Origin: Candidatus Yanofskyibacteriota bacterium
GTDB taxonomy: Bacteria > Patescibacteriota > Minisyncoccia > 2-02-FULL-40-12 > GWA2-44-9
Assembly: GCA_020847715.1 (NCBI GenBank)
Contig: JADLBM010000006.1
Location: 1-50,485, forward strand
Reading direction: 5' to 3'
DNA length: 50,485 nt
This document shows, piece by piece, positions 19,728 to 29,454 of this stretch. The notes below the pieces were generated by a model that did not search any database, was not told the origin of the DNA, and saw only the letters and a program-made list of their open reading frames with translations. The stretch's first letter is position 1, and the number at the start of each line of letters is the position of its first letter. Position numbers and translations under genes: made by a program.

Positions 19728-21055
19728 ACATCTCCTCATTCGTGACGGATTCTCGGAAGTTGACGTATGTGCTCGGCGGCGCTATCGCGGTCATGGTGTT
19801 CATCGCGTTCGTCTTCATTCTCAGCAATGTCGGTGGTCAGCAGACCGGCGGGGATGTGACACTTACTGTGTGGGGAGTATTCGACGACCGCGCGGCGTTC
19901 AGTGCCGCATTCAAGGGGTTCGAGACAGCGAACAAAGGTGTCCACATCGACTACCGTTCATTCCCGCCGCAAGAGTATGAGGCGGCGGTCATTAATGCGC
20001 TCGCTGCAGGACAGGGGCCGGACGTATGGATGATGCACCACACATGGCTTCCGAAGCACATCGATAAGATTCAGCCGATGCCGGAGAAGCTCGCAGGGGA
20101 CAAGGATCCGTTTATGACCGTGCGAGAGTTCAAGGATACGTTCGTTGATGTGGTTGCCTATGACCTCATGAACAACGGGAAGATCTACGGGCTTCCACTG
20201 TATGTAGATACGCTTGCGCTGTACTACAACAAAGATGTGTTCGCGAGCGCGGGAATCGCTCAGCCGCCACGGACATGGACTGAATTCATGGATGATGTGA
20301 AGAAGATTACGCAGTACGACGCGAGCCGGAACATCACGCGCTCCGGCGCCGCGATGGGTTCGGCACGGAACATTAACCGGTCCACCGATATTCTCATGAT
20401 GCTCATGGTGCAGTCGGGGGTGCAGATGACGAATGCCGACGCGACGCAGGCGACCTTTTCCCGTTCCGTCGATGGGCAGAATGTCGGCGAACGGGCGCTC
20501 ACCTTCTATACTGATTTCACGAACCCCCAGAAAGAGGTCTACACATGGAACGATGCGCTGGACTACTCGATCGATGCGTTCGCTGAAGGCTCAACGGCGA
20601 TGATGATCAACTATTCGCATCAGATTCCGGTACTTCGGAGCAAGGCTCCCCGATTGAACTGGGCCATCGCTCCAGTTCCACAGGCGAGTACGGTGGATTC
20701 CCGAACCTATGCGAACTACTGGCCGCTCGTTGTATCCCTGAAGACCCAGCACGCCGCGGCTGCTTGGCGTCTCGTGAAGTACTTGGCCGTCGGAGATGGC
20801 AACATCAGCTACTTGAATGCTGCGAATCGGCCGTCTGCGCGGCGCGACCTCATCGAGCAGCAGAAGAGCGACCTTGATCTTGGCGTCTTTGCGCAACAGG
20901 CGCTGACTGCGCGGTCATGGTTCCAAGCGGACAACCAGTCGATCGAGACCATTTTTGCCGACATGATCGATGCGGTGAATCTTGGGCGGCAGTCAGTCAC
21001 GAATGCACTTCGTGAAGCTGAGACAAAAGTAACGGTCCTCATGAGCCGACGGTAG
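19724..21055 (+). CDS. Extracellular solute-binding protein (family 1, sugar type) with N-terminal TM anchor
   Basis: VTLTVWGVFDDRAAFSAAFKGFETANKGVHIDYRSFPPQEYEAAVINALAAGQGPDVWMMHHTWLP; GLPLYVDTLALYYNKDVF. Confidence 0.9.
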   Translation: MNISSFVTDSRKLTYVLGGAIAVMVFIAFVFILSNVGGQQTGGDVTLTVWGVFDDRAAFSAAFKGFETANKGVHIDYRSFPPQEYEAAVINALAAGQGPDVWMMHHTWLPKHIDKIQPMPEKLAGDKDPFMTVREFKDTFVDVVAYDLMNNGKIYGLPLYVDTLALYYNKDVFASAGIAQPPRTWTEFMDDVKKITQYDASRNITRSGAAMGSARNINRSTDILMMLMVQSGVQMTNADATQATFSRSVDGQNVGERALTFYTDFTNPQKEVYTWNDALDYSIDAFAEGSTAMMINYSHQIPVLRSKAPRLNWAIAPVPQASTVDSRTYANYWPLVVSLKTQHAAAAWRLVKYLAVGDGNISYLNAANRPSARRDLIEQQKSDLDLGVFAQQALTARSWFQADNQSIETIFADMIDAVNLGRQSVTNALREAETKVTVLMSRR

Positions 21056-21059
21056 CGCT

Positions 21060-22181
21060 ATGGCAATCCCTCGCTTCTATTTCCGATCCGTACTTCTCGG
21101 ACTCCTCCTCATGGGAGCGCTCCTTATGCCTCGCGCTGCGCTCGCAGCCGACTTCCTTCCGCTCGTGCCGTGTGGCTCCGATGCCGCTGGGCAGGCCCCC
21201 TGCACCCCGTGCGACCTGTTCAAGACAGGGAAGAATGTCGTTGATTTTGTGATGTATGGCGTCACCGGACCGATTGCCGCGTTCATGATCGTCATCGCCG
21301 GTGGCATGATTCTGCTCGGGGGAGAGTACCCCGACAGGCTGAAGCAGGGGAAGCAGATGCTCACGAATACGCTCATCGGAGTTTCAATCATCCTCGCATC
21401 ATGGTTGGCGGTCACGACGCTCATCAAGCTCTTGGCCGGCGGGAGTCAGTACGATACCTGGTACGAGTTTAGCTGTCCGGAGGGGCTGGCGAAAATCCCG
21501 CCTATCGTAACCGCGACGCCCACCACGACCGCCGCCGTGCTCCCACCGCGACCGACACCAAGCGTTCCCGCACAGGCGGGAGTGCGAACTGTTGTCGATA
21601 CGCTCCCTGTTTGCGCGACTACGGGGGCGAATGGGAAGCCGTTCCAGTGTGGGGACTGCACGGGGAAGGTTGATCCAATGACGGGAAAAACATTTGGAAG
21701 CATCATACAGCAGTATGCGAGCGGTCCGGTGACCCCGCAATTACTGAATGCCATCATGTTCGCGGAGTCATCGTGCCGCACGAATCCCGAGAATAGCGGC
21801 GCAGGCGCGTATGGGCTTATGCAGATACAACCGGCGACAGCAAATAGTTTTCGTAGTGCATGCGGTGTCTCAGAGCGTATTAATGCCGCATGGCTCATGA
21901 GCGATGCCAATATTGAAAAGATTATTTGCGTAGGGGCTGCATACCTCAAGAGCCTCGTAGGAAGTTGCGGAAGTAGCCCTGTGCATCTCGCAGCAAACTA
22001 CAACGGCAGCAATGCGTGCGGGCCGAGTCGAGACTGCTCGCAGATTCAGAGCTGTACAGGCGCCGGAGCGATGAAGCGCTGGGAGTGCCCATGGAACGAC
22101 CCTCAGCACACGACTGCAAATACGGGTTTCCATGAAACGCGGGACTATGCCCCGAAAGTTGCGTATTGCACCGCTCACTAA
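21060..22181 (+). CDS. TrbC/VirB2 (T4SS pilin)-like membrane domain fused to lytic transglycosylase (SLT) domain
   Basis: N-terminal signal + GVTGPIAAFMIVIAGGMILLGGEYPDRLKQGKQMLTNTLIGVSIILASWLAVTTL; C-terminal LLNAIMFAESSCRTNPENSGAGAYGLMQIQPATA...AANYNG. Confidence 0.85.
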   Translation: MAIPRFYFRSVLLGLLLMGALLMPRAALAADFLPLVPCGSDAAGQAPCTPCDLFKTGKNVVDFVMYGVTGPIAAFMIVIAGGMILLGGEYPDRLKQGKQMLTNTLIGVSIILASWLAVTTLIKLLAGGSQYDTWYEFSCPEGLAKIPPIVTATPTTTAAVLPPRPTPSVPAQAGVRTVVDTLPVCATTGANGKPFQCGDCTGKVDPMTGKTFGSIIQQYASGPVTPQLLNAIMFAESSCRTNPENSGAGAYGLMQIQPATANSFRSACGVSERINAAWLMSDANIEKIICVGAAYLKSLVGSCGSSPVHLAANYNGSNACGPSRDCSQIQSCTGAGAMKRWECPWNDPQHTTANTGFHETRDYAPKVAYCTAH

Positions 22182-22184
22182 TCC

Positions 22185-22790
22185 ATGCGATACACACTCT
22201 TTGTTCTCGGAATATTGGCGGTGGTGGTTGGGGGTTGGGCGGTTGGAGCGCATGCCGATGAAAGCACGCCGCAGGAGTTTTTGTACGCGTTCCACATCCG
22301 CTGGGCGAGCGGAGTCCCCTCGTGGGCCCAGACATACGAGCTGACAACGGGAGCGCAAGCAACTCCGACTGCGGGAGCATGGGCGCTGCGCGTCCTGAGC
22401 TCTGGCGGGGCCGTGCTCGAGGAGTATGCGCTGGCACCGGTACGGCAGGGGACGATGGATGTCGTTATTCCGTACGCATCGCGTGGGTTTCGCGCTGAAG
22501 TACGTGATGCCGCGGGTGCTCTGCGGCTCGAGGCGGATCTCTCAGGGAGTCGAGTGTGTAATGATGACGCCGTGTGCGATGCGCAGTATGGCGAAGACGG
22601 GGATAATTGCCCGACGGACTGTGCAGCGACCGCGGGAAGTGCGGCGACCGCAGCTATCGCGCCGCAGATTCCGGTGAGTAGTTTGCTGGGGGCGTGGCTG
22701 ATGCGCCTAAGCATGGCAGCGACCGCAATTCTTCTGCTCGGAGCCGCTGTGCGGGCGCTGGACAGTCGCCGACGGCCATACGATAATTAG
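22185..22790 (+). CDS. Hypothetical secreted/membrane protein
   Basis: Signal peptide, C-terminal TM; packed between pilin-like genes. Confidence 0.65.
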   Translation: MRYTLFVLGILAVVVGGWAVGAHADESTPQEFLYAFHIRWASGVPSWAQTYELTTGAQATPTAGAWALRVLSSGGAVLEEYALAPVRQGTMDVVIPYASRGFRAEVRDAAGALRLEADLSGSRVCNDDAVCDAQYGEDGDNCPTDCAATAGSAATAAIAPQIPVSSLLGAWLMRLSMAATAILLLGAAVRALDSRRRPYDN

Positions 22791-22796
22791 AGAGTA

Positions 22797-23072
22797 ATGG
22801 CCGACCCAATCAAGATTACAAATCCGATCGGTGTCGAGAATCTCGAAGATCTTCTTGCGGTCATTAGCGACCGTCTTCTCGAGATTATCATCCCTATCGC
22901 GGTGCTCATGTATGTGTGGGCAGGGGTGAACCTGCTTATTGCGGCCGGTGACCCCGGAAAGATTAAGAAGGCGAAAGATATTATGAAGTGGACCACACTG
23001 GGACTGCTGATCATCTTTATCGGAGGCGGATTCGTTGACCTTATCCGTAGCATTCTCAACGCGGGCCAATGA
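22797..23072 (+). CDS. TrbC/VirB2-like pilin mini-protein
   Basis: Two TM segments around LIAAGDPGKIKKAKDIMKWTTLGLLIIFIGGGFVDLIR. Confidence 0.8.
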   Translation: MADPIKITNPIGVENLEDLLAVISDRLLEIIIPIAVLMYVWAGVNLLIAAGDPGKIKKAKDIMKWTTLGLLIIFIGGGFVDLIRSILNAGQ

Positions 23073-23338
23073 ACAGTTCTACGGATGCACTGGGTTTTGA
23101 TCGGGTAGTTGCTGTGTTGAACTATCTCGTCGGGAGCGCCCTTCTGCTTGCAGGGTTTCTGGCGGTTGGCGCGATAGTCTGGTACGGACTCCGCATGGCA
23201 ACCGCAGGAGGAGATGCAACGGCGTTTAGTAAGGCGAAGAGCTACCTCATCAAGGCGTGCATCGGCGCGCTCATTATCTTTGGCGTGTATACCATCATCA
23301 ACAGCATCGGCGGCGCAGCGGATACGCTCACCAAGTAG
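23069..23338 (+). CDS. TrbC/VirB2-like pilin mini-protein
   Basis: GLRMATAGGDATAFSKAKSYLIKACIGALIIFGVYTIINSIGG. Confidence 0.8.
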   Translation: MNSSTDALGFDRVVAVLNYLVGSALLLAGFLAVGAIVWYGLRMATAGGDATAFSKAKSYLIKACIGALIIFGVYTIINSIGGAADTLTK

Positions 23339-23362
23339 TTCGATATCTGATATACTAGACCC

Positions 23363-23725
23363 ATGCAACCGCCACGCGCACTTAAGCGACTCCTCCTCCC
23401 GCTTGCTTCGCTTTCTCCGGTGCTTGCGCTCGCCCAGTCTGTCCCAGTTCCCATAGAAGGGGAAACGCTTACACTTCGGAAGATTGTTCTCTTGGTGCAG
23501 GATGTTATCGACACTCTTTTCATTCTTGTCTCTATCGTTATCGTGGGCGTGATGGTGTATGCAGGGTTCAAGATGGCGACCGCCGGCGGAGACTCAAAGA
23601 AATTCGATGAGGGAAAGACGAGGCTGAAGCAGGCGGTGTGGGGCGCTATCGTCGTGTTCGGTGTTGGTATCATCATCAATACAATCGCAGATTTCGCAAC
23701 AAGTCCTACGCAAATCTTGCGCTAG
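23363..23725 (+). CDS. TrbC/VirB2-like pilin mini-protein with signal peptide
   Basis: VYAGFKMATAGGDSKKFDEGKTRLKQAVWGAIVVFGVGIIINTIADFA. Confidence 0.8.
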   Translation: MQPPRALKRLLLPLASLSPVLALAQSVPVPIEGETLTLRKIVLLVQDVIDTLFILVSIVIVGVMVYAGFKMATAGGDSKKFDEGKTRLKQAVWGAIVVFGVGIIINTIADFATSPTQILR

Positions 23726-23740
23726 AAAGGGGGTGTCGCT

Positions 23741-24118
23741 ATGAAACGAACTATCACACAGTACGCAGTAGCAGTCGCAGTGTTTGCATTGGTGCTCGCG
23801 CCGACCATGGCATTCGCTATCACGCAGCCGACGGTCCCGCCTGGCGTTTCGGGGCAGACCATCAAGGGGTCTGACATTGTACGCATCATCAACGATGTCG
23901 TGCAGACGCTCATCACTATCAGTGTTATCGTCGCCATCGGGTACTTCATCTTGGGCGCTATCAACTACGCGACCGGACAGAAGTTCTTGGCGGGAGATAA
24001 GGGTGACGGAAAGAGTATGATGAAGAACGCGGTATGGGGCATTGCTCTCATGCTGGCCATTGGTCTTATCATCAACACAGTCGCGGGATTCATTAATCGT
24101 GGATTCAACCTCGGTTAG
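23741..24118 (+). CDS. TrbC/VirB2-like pilin mini-protein with signal peptide
   Basis: Signal peptide; FILGAINYATGQKFLAGDKGDGKSMMKNAVWGIALMLAIGLIINTVAGFI. Confidence 0.8.
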   Translation: MKRTITQYAVAVAVFALVLAPTMAFAITQPTVPPGVSGQTIKGSDIVRIINDVVQTLITISVIVAIGYFILGAINYATGQKFLAGDKGDGKSMMKNAVWGIALMLAIGLIINTVAGFINRGFNLG

Positions 24119-24136
24119 TCCATCCGTGGCCACGGA

Positions 24137-24170
24137 TACCACAAACCCCCGACATCGGGGGTTTGTGGTA
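24137..24170 (+). terminator. Terminator hairpin after the pilin-like array
   Basis: TACCACAAACCCCCGACATCGGGGGTTTGTGGTA. Confidence 0.8.
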
Positions 24171-24183
24171 TGAAGGGGTAGTT

Positions 24184-24212
24184 TTGACAAAATACTCATA
24201 AAGTGTTATTTT
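24184..24212 (+). promoter_or_regulatory. Sigma70-type promoter
   Basis: TTGACA-17 nt-TATTTT. Confidence 0.6.
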
Positions 24213-24261
24213 ATGATTTTCGAACTGAGGACGGTACATTCTCAATTGGGAGGAAGTGCAG

Positions 24262-24666
24262 ATGGCGAAAGAACGCATCGTATCCAGTATGACGCTCCAC
24301 GATATGCTGATGGCGATGTGCGGAGGTAGTCCAGGCGCTCTTACGGTCTGTCTGCGGCTTTTGGAGTGCGGCAGCAAGATTGACCCGGATGCTTTCGCGG
24401 GAGGCCTCACCAGCATCCTCGCCCTAGACAGCCTCGGGATCTACGAGGCGCGGATCTAGATGCTCTACAGCGACGCGTGTGACAGCGACCTTGTCAAAAT
24501 GGTGGCAGTGCTTCGGGCGAATCAGCTCGGTCAGCTTGCTGGTACGCGCGCAGATGCCCTGCATCACGCCATCGAACACCGCGGCGAAGGGCTCGACCTC
24601 GACGCAGTGTTGCAAGCAGTGAAGGAGCGCCTGCCTCGGTTTGGTCTCGAGGGAGCTGTTGCGTAA
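24262..24666 (+). pseudogene. Conserved small protein split by an in-frame TAG (24457-24459) followed immediately by ATG in the same frame
   Basis: ...GGLTSILALDSLGIYEARI*MLYSDACDSDLVKMVAVLRANQLGQL...; both halves in one frame; no SD-like sequence seen before the second ATG. Confidence 0.6.
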
Positions 24667-24744
24667 GTCAGCTACTGTTCGCGCGGAGCCCCGAGCAATC
24701 CATATTCGCTCGGGGTCTTCTTCTTTGTGGTATGATGGCCCCGC

Positions 24745-24826
24745 GCGCCCGTGGTGGAATTGGCAGACACGCCGCCCTTAGGAGGCGGTGCCGCAAGGCG
24801 TGGGGGTTCAAATCCCTCCGGGCGCA
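24745..24826 (+). tRNA. tRNA-Leu(TAG)
   Basis: GCGCCCG/CGGGCGC acceptor, loop CTTAGGA, long variable arm. Confidence 0.92.
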
Positions 24827-24878
24827 CATACGAACAAACAGGACGCGAAAGCGTCCTGTTTTGCGTCATAGCGAGTGA

Positions 24879-25280
24879 CTACTTCAATTCTATCTTGAGG
24901 CGCTTTGTCTTTGCTTTCTCAAGAGTCGGAAGGCGGATGGTGAGGATGCCGTTCTTCATGCTCGCCTTTGCGCTGTCGGCGTCTACCTCTTCGGGAAGGA
25001 TGATGGAGCGGGAGAACGGGCCCCAGTAGAGTTCTTGGTAGAAGTAGTTCTGCGAGCGCACCTTGGATTCTGGTGACCGCGAACCCTTGATGGTGACCAT
25101 GTCGTTGAGAATGCTGATATCGATATCAGCAGCGGTTGCACCTGCGATGGTTGATTGGATAACGATATCTCCTTCGTCGCGATACACATCGACGGTCAGT
25201 GAGCCTTCAGGCTGTTCCTGCTCTTTCCGCGATGCGGCGAGCTGGATATCCAATTCTTCGTCATTCGGCATGTAGGGCAT
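24879..25280 (-). CDS. Hsp20/alpha-crystallin family small heat-shock protein
   Basis: LTVDVYRDEGDIVIQSTIAGATAADIDISILNDMVTIKGSR...YFYQELYWGPFSRSIILPEEVDADSAKASMKNGILTIRLP. Confidence 0.93.
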   Translation of the reverse strand: MPYMPNDEELDIQLAASRKEQEQPEGSLTVDVYRDEGDIVIQSTIAGATAADIDISILNDMVTIKGSRSPESKVRSQNYFYQELYWGPFSRSIILPEEVDADSAKASMKNGILTIRLPTLEKAKTKRLKIELK

Positions 25281-25283
25281 AGA

Positions 25284-26006
25284 TCACGCGACGCTGGGGG
25301 TCACCCGGTCGCCTCGTTCTTTGATTTTATCAAACAATACGGAGACGAGGAAGGCCATAGCCATCAACAGGATGGTGGAGAACAGGAGACTCACGGATTT
25401 ATGCATTTGCGAGATGAAGAGGTTGAATGTCCAGTGGAAGACGGTGGCGAGCGCAAATCCCATAGCAAAGAGCGCTTTTCGATGCGAAAAGTAGAACCAT
25501 GCGAGTGCGATGAAGTAGCCAAGAAGTGCCGAGGAGAGCGCGTGGAGCAGGGTGGCGCCGGCGAAGCGGAGCGACCAGATGCCCATCGTCGCCGCGAGGC
25601 CGTCCCCGATGACGCGGTTGATGACGAGAATGTTCTCCATTGCGGCGAATCCCATGGCTGCCGTGAGCATGTAGATCATTGCGTCGACGGGCTCATCGAA
25701 ATCGGGCGAGCGCAGGACGACGAAAAAGACGGCGAGGTACTTTACGCCCTCCTCGATGGCCGCGGCCCAGAGATAGAATAGAGGGCTACTCGAGAGGGTG
25801 GAGGGGTCCCCACCAAACACGCGCGCGATGAACTGCACAAAGAGAAGCTGGAACATAATGGCGAGCGGAGAAAGCATGATGCCCAGCAGGAGCACTTTGG
25901 TGATGAGCACCTTCGGCTCCGGATGGCAGTCTTTTCGCAACCAATACGCCAGCCAGATAAGGCTGGGGAGCGAACCGACGAAGACGAGCAAGAGGTACGA
26001 CCCCAT
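25284..26006 (-). CDS. PrsW-family (M82) intramembrane metalloprotease
   Basis: AAAIEEGVKYLAVFFVV, FAAMENILVI, HALSSALLGYFIALA, HWTFNLFI. Confidence 0.85.
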   Translation of the reverse strand: MGSYLLLVFVGSLPSLIWLAYWLRKDCHPEPKVLITKVLLLGIMLSPLAIMFQLLFVQFIARVFGGDPSTLSSSPLFYLWAAAIEEGVKYLAVFFVVLRSPDFDEPVDAMIYMLTAAMGFAAMENILVINRVIGDGLAATMGIWSLRFAGATLLHALSSALLGYFIALAWFYFSHRKALFAMGFALATVFHWTFNLFISQMHKSVSLLFSTILLMAMAFLVSVLFDKIKERGDRVTPSVA

Positions 26007-26012
26007 TACCGC

Positions 26013-28190
26013 CTATTCTACCACGGTAGGCCACGGAGCGACCATAAGGAGATCCTTCGGGTCGGTGCTTCCGGTCATGCGACCCCACAGCTCTTCGGTT
26101 ACGAATGGGGCGAACGGGTGAGCGAGCTTGAGCGTGTTCGCGATGACCCAGAGAAGAATCTGGAGCGTGCTTTCAGCGAGCGCAGGGTCCTGGAGCTGCG
26201 GCTTGCTGGCTTCAAGATAGATGTCGGCGAGCTCGTGCCACGCGAACTGGTAGACCTGCTGGGATGCCTCATGAAGGACGGAGTGCTCCAAATTCGCGGT
26301 GACGGCACCGATTGTTTCGTTGAGCTTTGCGAGGATAGCTGTGTCGGCGTCCGTTTTCGGTTCTGGCTGTGAGCGGGGGATTGTGAGGGCGCCATCCCCA
26401 AGATTCGTGAGCACGAATCGTACGATGTTCCAGAGTTTGTTTGCGAAGTACTTATATGCACGAATCTTGTCCTCGCTGATGCGACTGTCTGTTCCGGGAG
26501 TATTTCCCACGACGAGCGCCATGCGGGCCGCATCGGCACCGTACTTTGCGGCGACCTCGATAGGGTCGATGCCGTTTCCGAGCGACTTGGACATCTTCCG
26601 GCCTTGCGCATCCCGCACCGTGCCGTGGAGGTACACGGTGGAGAATGGGATGGTGTCGAGCGCGTAGCCGGTCATTAGAATCATGCGGGCGACCCAGAAG
26701 AAGAGGATTTCATATCCTGTTTCAAGAACGGCGGTCGGATGGTAGGTGCGCAGGTCGGCGGTGTCGTCCGGCCACCCGAGCGTGGAGAACGTCCACAAGG
26801 CAGAACTGAACCATGTATCAAGCGTGTCAGAGTCCTGCTCCCATCCCGCATCGGTCGGCTCTTCGCCGACGGTCATTTCGTTGTTGCGATACCATACCGG
26901 AACGCGGTGTCCGTACCAGATTTGCCTGCTGATGCACCAGTCGCGGAGGTTATCAATCCAGTGGAAATAGGTCTTTCCGAAATGCTCCGGAATGATGGTG
27001 ATGCGCCCATCGGCGACCGGTGCCCGCATGATGTCTTTGAGGGTTGTACCGCGACCCGGGATTTCCTTGTTCACATTCACGAACCACTGCAGTTTCGGGA
27101 GCGGCTCCACGATGCCGCCGGTACGCTCGGCGGTCGCCACACTCTGAGTGGTCGCCTCTTCCTTTTCGAGGAGTTTTTGCTCGCGAAGCCATGCCACTAC
27201 GACTTCTCGAGCCTCGGTAACCTTTTTCCCGTTGAGCTCTGGCCCTCCAACCGTCATTCGCGCGTATTCGTTGATAACCTGCGGTGCGGGCAGATTATGC
27301 CGCTGAGCGATATCCCAGTCGGTCATGCTGTGCGCGGGGGTGACACCGACAGCTCCTGTGCCGAACGCCGGATCAGCCGCGGGGTCAGCAACGATGGTGA
27401 TGTGGAGCGGAACGCCGCAAAACATTACGTCGTACTCTTTTCCGATGTAGGCGCGATAGCGCTCATCGTCTGGGTTCACAGCGACCGCTGTGTCGCCAAC
27501 CTTTGTTTCGGGGCGAGTTGTTGAAATGGGGATAGGGAAGTCCTTTGCATATCGGAACGTGTAGAGCTGTGCGGTCCGTTCTTCGTAGACGATCTCGTCA
27601 TCGGAGATGGTTGTTTGGCCTTTGGGGTCCCAGTTGACGATGCGGTTGCCGCGATAGATGAGGCCGTCATCGTACATGCGCTTGAACATCGTTCGTACCG
27701 CGGTGCTTCGCGGGGCGTCCAGCGTGAACGCTTCGCGATCCCAGTCGCAGGAGGCGCCCATAACCTTGATCTGTGACGTGATAACCTCGTGGTGATGCTC
27801 AACGAACGCGCTGATGCGGCGCAGGAGCTCTTCCCGTCCGAGGTCGTGGCGACTCTTTCCTTCCTTTTTCATAATCTCTTTCTCGACGACCGACTGGGTC
27901 GCGATGGCGGCATGATCAGTCCCTGGAAGCCAAAGGGTGCGGCGGCCCTGCATGCGCGCGTAGCGCACCATGATGTCTTCTACGGTGAGCATGAGTGCGT
28001 GTCCCATATGGAGGACGCCCGTCACATTCGGCGGGGGCATGATCATGGAGAATACAGGGGCATCGGGCTTCGTGATGCCGGCCGCAATGCACGCGTCCGG
28101 GCTGAAGAATCCGCTCTCGCGCCATCGCGTATAGATGGCCGTTTCAGCAGATGCGGGGTCGTAGTTCTTGGGAAGCTCGTGTGCGCTCAT
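26013..28190 (-). CDS. valS: Valyl-tRNA synthetase
   Basis: MIMPPPNVTGVLHMGHAL, GTDHAAIATQ, KMSKSLGN; start trimmed to MSAHELPKNYDPA. Confidence 0.96.
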   Translation of the reverse strand: MSAHELPKNYDPASAETAIYTRWRESGFFSPDACIAAGITKPDAPVFSMIMPPPNVTGVLHMGHALMLTVEDIMVRYARMQGRRTLWLPGTDHAAIATQSVVEKEIMKKEGKSRHDLGREELLRRISAFVEHHHEVITSQIKVMGASCDWDREAFTLDAPRSTAVRTMFKRMYDDGLIYRGNRIVNWDPKGQTTISDDEIVYEERTAQLYTFRYAKDFPIPISTTRPETKVGDTAVAVNPDDERYRAYIGKEYDVMFCGVPLHITIVADPAADPAFGTGAVGVTPAHSMTDWDIAQRHNLPAPQVINEYARMTVGGPELNGKKVTEAREVVVAWLREQKLLEKEEATTQSVATAERTGGIVEPLPKLQWFVNVNKEIPGRGTTLKDIMRAPVADGRITIIPEHFGKTYFHWIDNLRDWCISRQIWYGHRVPVWYRNNEMTVGEEPTDAGWEQDSDTLDTWFSSALWTFSTLGWPDDTADLRTYHPTAVLETGYEILFFWVARMILMTGYALDTIPFSTVYLHGTVRDAQGRKMSKSLGNGIDPIEVAAKYGADAARMALVVGNTPGTDSRISEDKIRAYKYFANKLWNIVRFVLTNLGDGALTIPRSQPEPKTDADTAILAKLNETIGAVTANLEHSVLHEASQQVYQFAWHELADIYLEASKPQLQDPALAESTLQILLWVIANTLKLAHPFAPFVTEELWGRMTGSTDPKDLLMVAPWPTVVE

Positions 28191-29254
28191 GTTGTTGTAT
28201 TCTGCCCCAATCGGAGATTCGCGTCCATGGCGAGGTGCTCCCACGGCGTGGCGCCGGACGCGGCGTATGCAAAGTATCCTGCGACGGCAATCATCGCCGC
28301 GTTATCAGTCGTGTACCGAAGCTCGGGGAGGACGCACTGGAGATTATTCTCGCGGCACGCCACATCGAGGCGCTGACGGAGAAGAGTATTTGCGCTCACG
28401 CCGCCGGAGAGCAGGATGGCGCGAACCTGGTGTTGGGTGGCGGCTCGAATCGCTTTTTGGACAAGGACATCGACAGCCGCCTCTTGGAATGACGCGGCGA
28501 TATCCGCCTTTTCCTGCTCGGTGAGCTCGCGGGTGCTTCCGGTGATGTCGCGAATGAGGTACAGGACAGCAGTCTTGAGGCCGCTGTAGGAGAAGTCGAA
28601 GGTGTCTGCCTTCAGCATTGGGCGGGGGAGTGTGTATCGGGCCGGGTCGCCTGCACGTGCAAGTGTTGAGACTTTCGGTCCGCCCGGGTACGACAGCCCG
28701 AGAAGACGAGCGACCTTGTCGAACGCTTCACCAACAGCGTCGTCTTTCGTTTCGCCGATAATCTCGTAGGTCCCGTGGTCGCGCATGAGCACAAGGTCGG
28801 TGTGTCCGCCGGAAACAACGAGATTGAGCAGGGGAAAATCGGGGAGCTGAGCATCTCCTTCGCTTGGCGGGAGCCAATTGGAATGGATGTGGCCGTCCAT
28901 GTGGTCGACCCCCACGAGGGGGACGCTCCATTTCCACGCAAGGGTGCGCGCGAATGTGAGGCCGACGAGGAGCGCAGGTGCAAGACCTGGGCCTCGAGTG
29001 ACGGCAATGAGGTCGACGGGGGCAGTCTGATTGGCATCGCGGAGCGCCTGCTCGACGACGGGGCCAACATTCGCTGCATGCTCGCGGGCTGCGAGCGCTG
29101 GAACGACGCCGCCGTACTGCTCGTGAAGCGCGACTTGCGAAGAGATAGCATTCGAGCGCACTCGGATGGCATCGCCCCCGCCGGAGCGGGGGCTAATCTC
29201 AACGACAGATGCGGCGGTCTCATCGCACGATGTTTCGATAGCGAGAATATTCAT
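28187..29254 (-). CDS. tsaD: tRNA N6-adenosine threonylcarbamoyltransferase
   Basis: MNILAIETSCDETAASV, EHAANVGPVV, DHMDGHIHS, NLVVSGGHTDLV, GGVSANTLLRQRL. Confidence 0.95.
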   Translation of the reverse strand: MNILAIETSCDETAASVVEISPRSGGGDAIRVRSNAISSQVALHEQYGGVVPALAAREHAANVGPVVEQALRDANQTAPVDLIAVTRGPGLAPALLVGLTFARTLAWKWSVPLVGVDHMDGHIHSNWLPPSEGDAQLPDFPLLNLVVSGGHTDLVLMRDHGTYEIIGETKDDAVGEAFDKVARLLGLSYPGGPKVSTLARAGDPARYTLPRPMLKADTFDFSYSGLKTAVLYLIRDITGSTRELTEQEKADIAASFQEAAVDVLVQKAIRAATQHQVRAILLSGGVSANTLLRQRLDVACRENNLQCVLPELRYTTDNAAMIAVAGYFAYAASGATPWEHLAMDANLRLGQNTTT

Positions 29255-29298
29255 GAGCCTTTCGAGAGAGTAAAGCGAGTGAGATGTTGATTACATTG

Positions 29299-29373
29299 TA
29301 GCGCCGACGGGATTTGAACCCGTGTTACTGGGATGAAAACCCAGCGTCCTGGACCGGGCTAGACGACGGCGCC
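29299..29373 (-). tRNA. tRNA-Glu(TTC)
   Basis: GGCGCCG/CGGCGCT acceptor, CTGGG TTTTCAT CCCAG. Confidence 0.88.
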
Positions 29374-29454
29374 ATTTGACAACTACTGATTTTAGCAGGT
29401 TTCCTGCTTTTTTCAACAGAAAAGAATCCCCCGTGGGTCCGGGGGATGGTGGCG

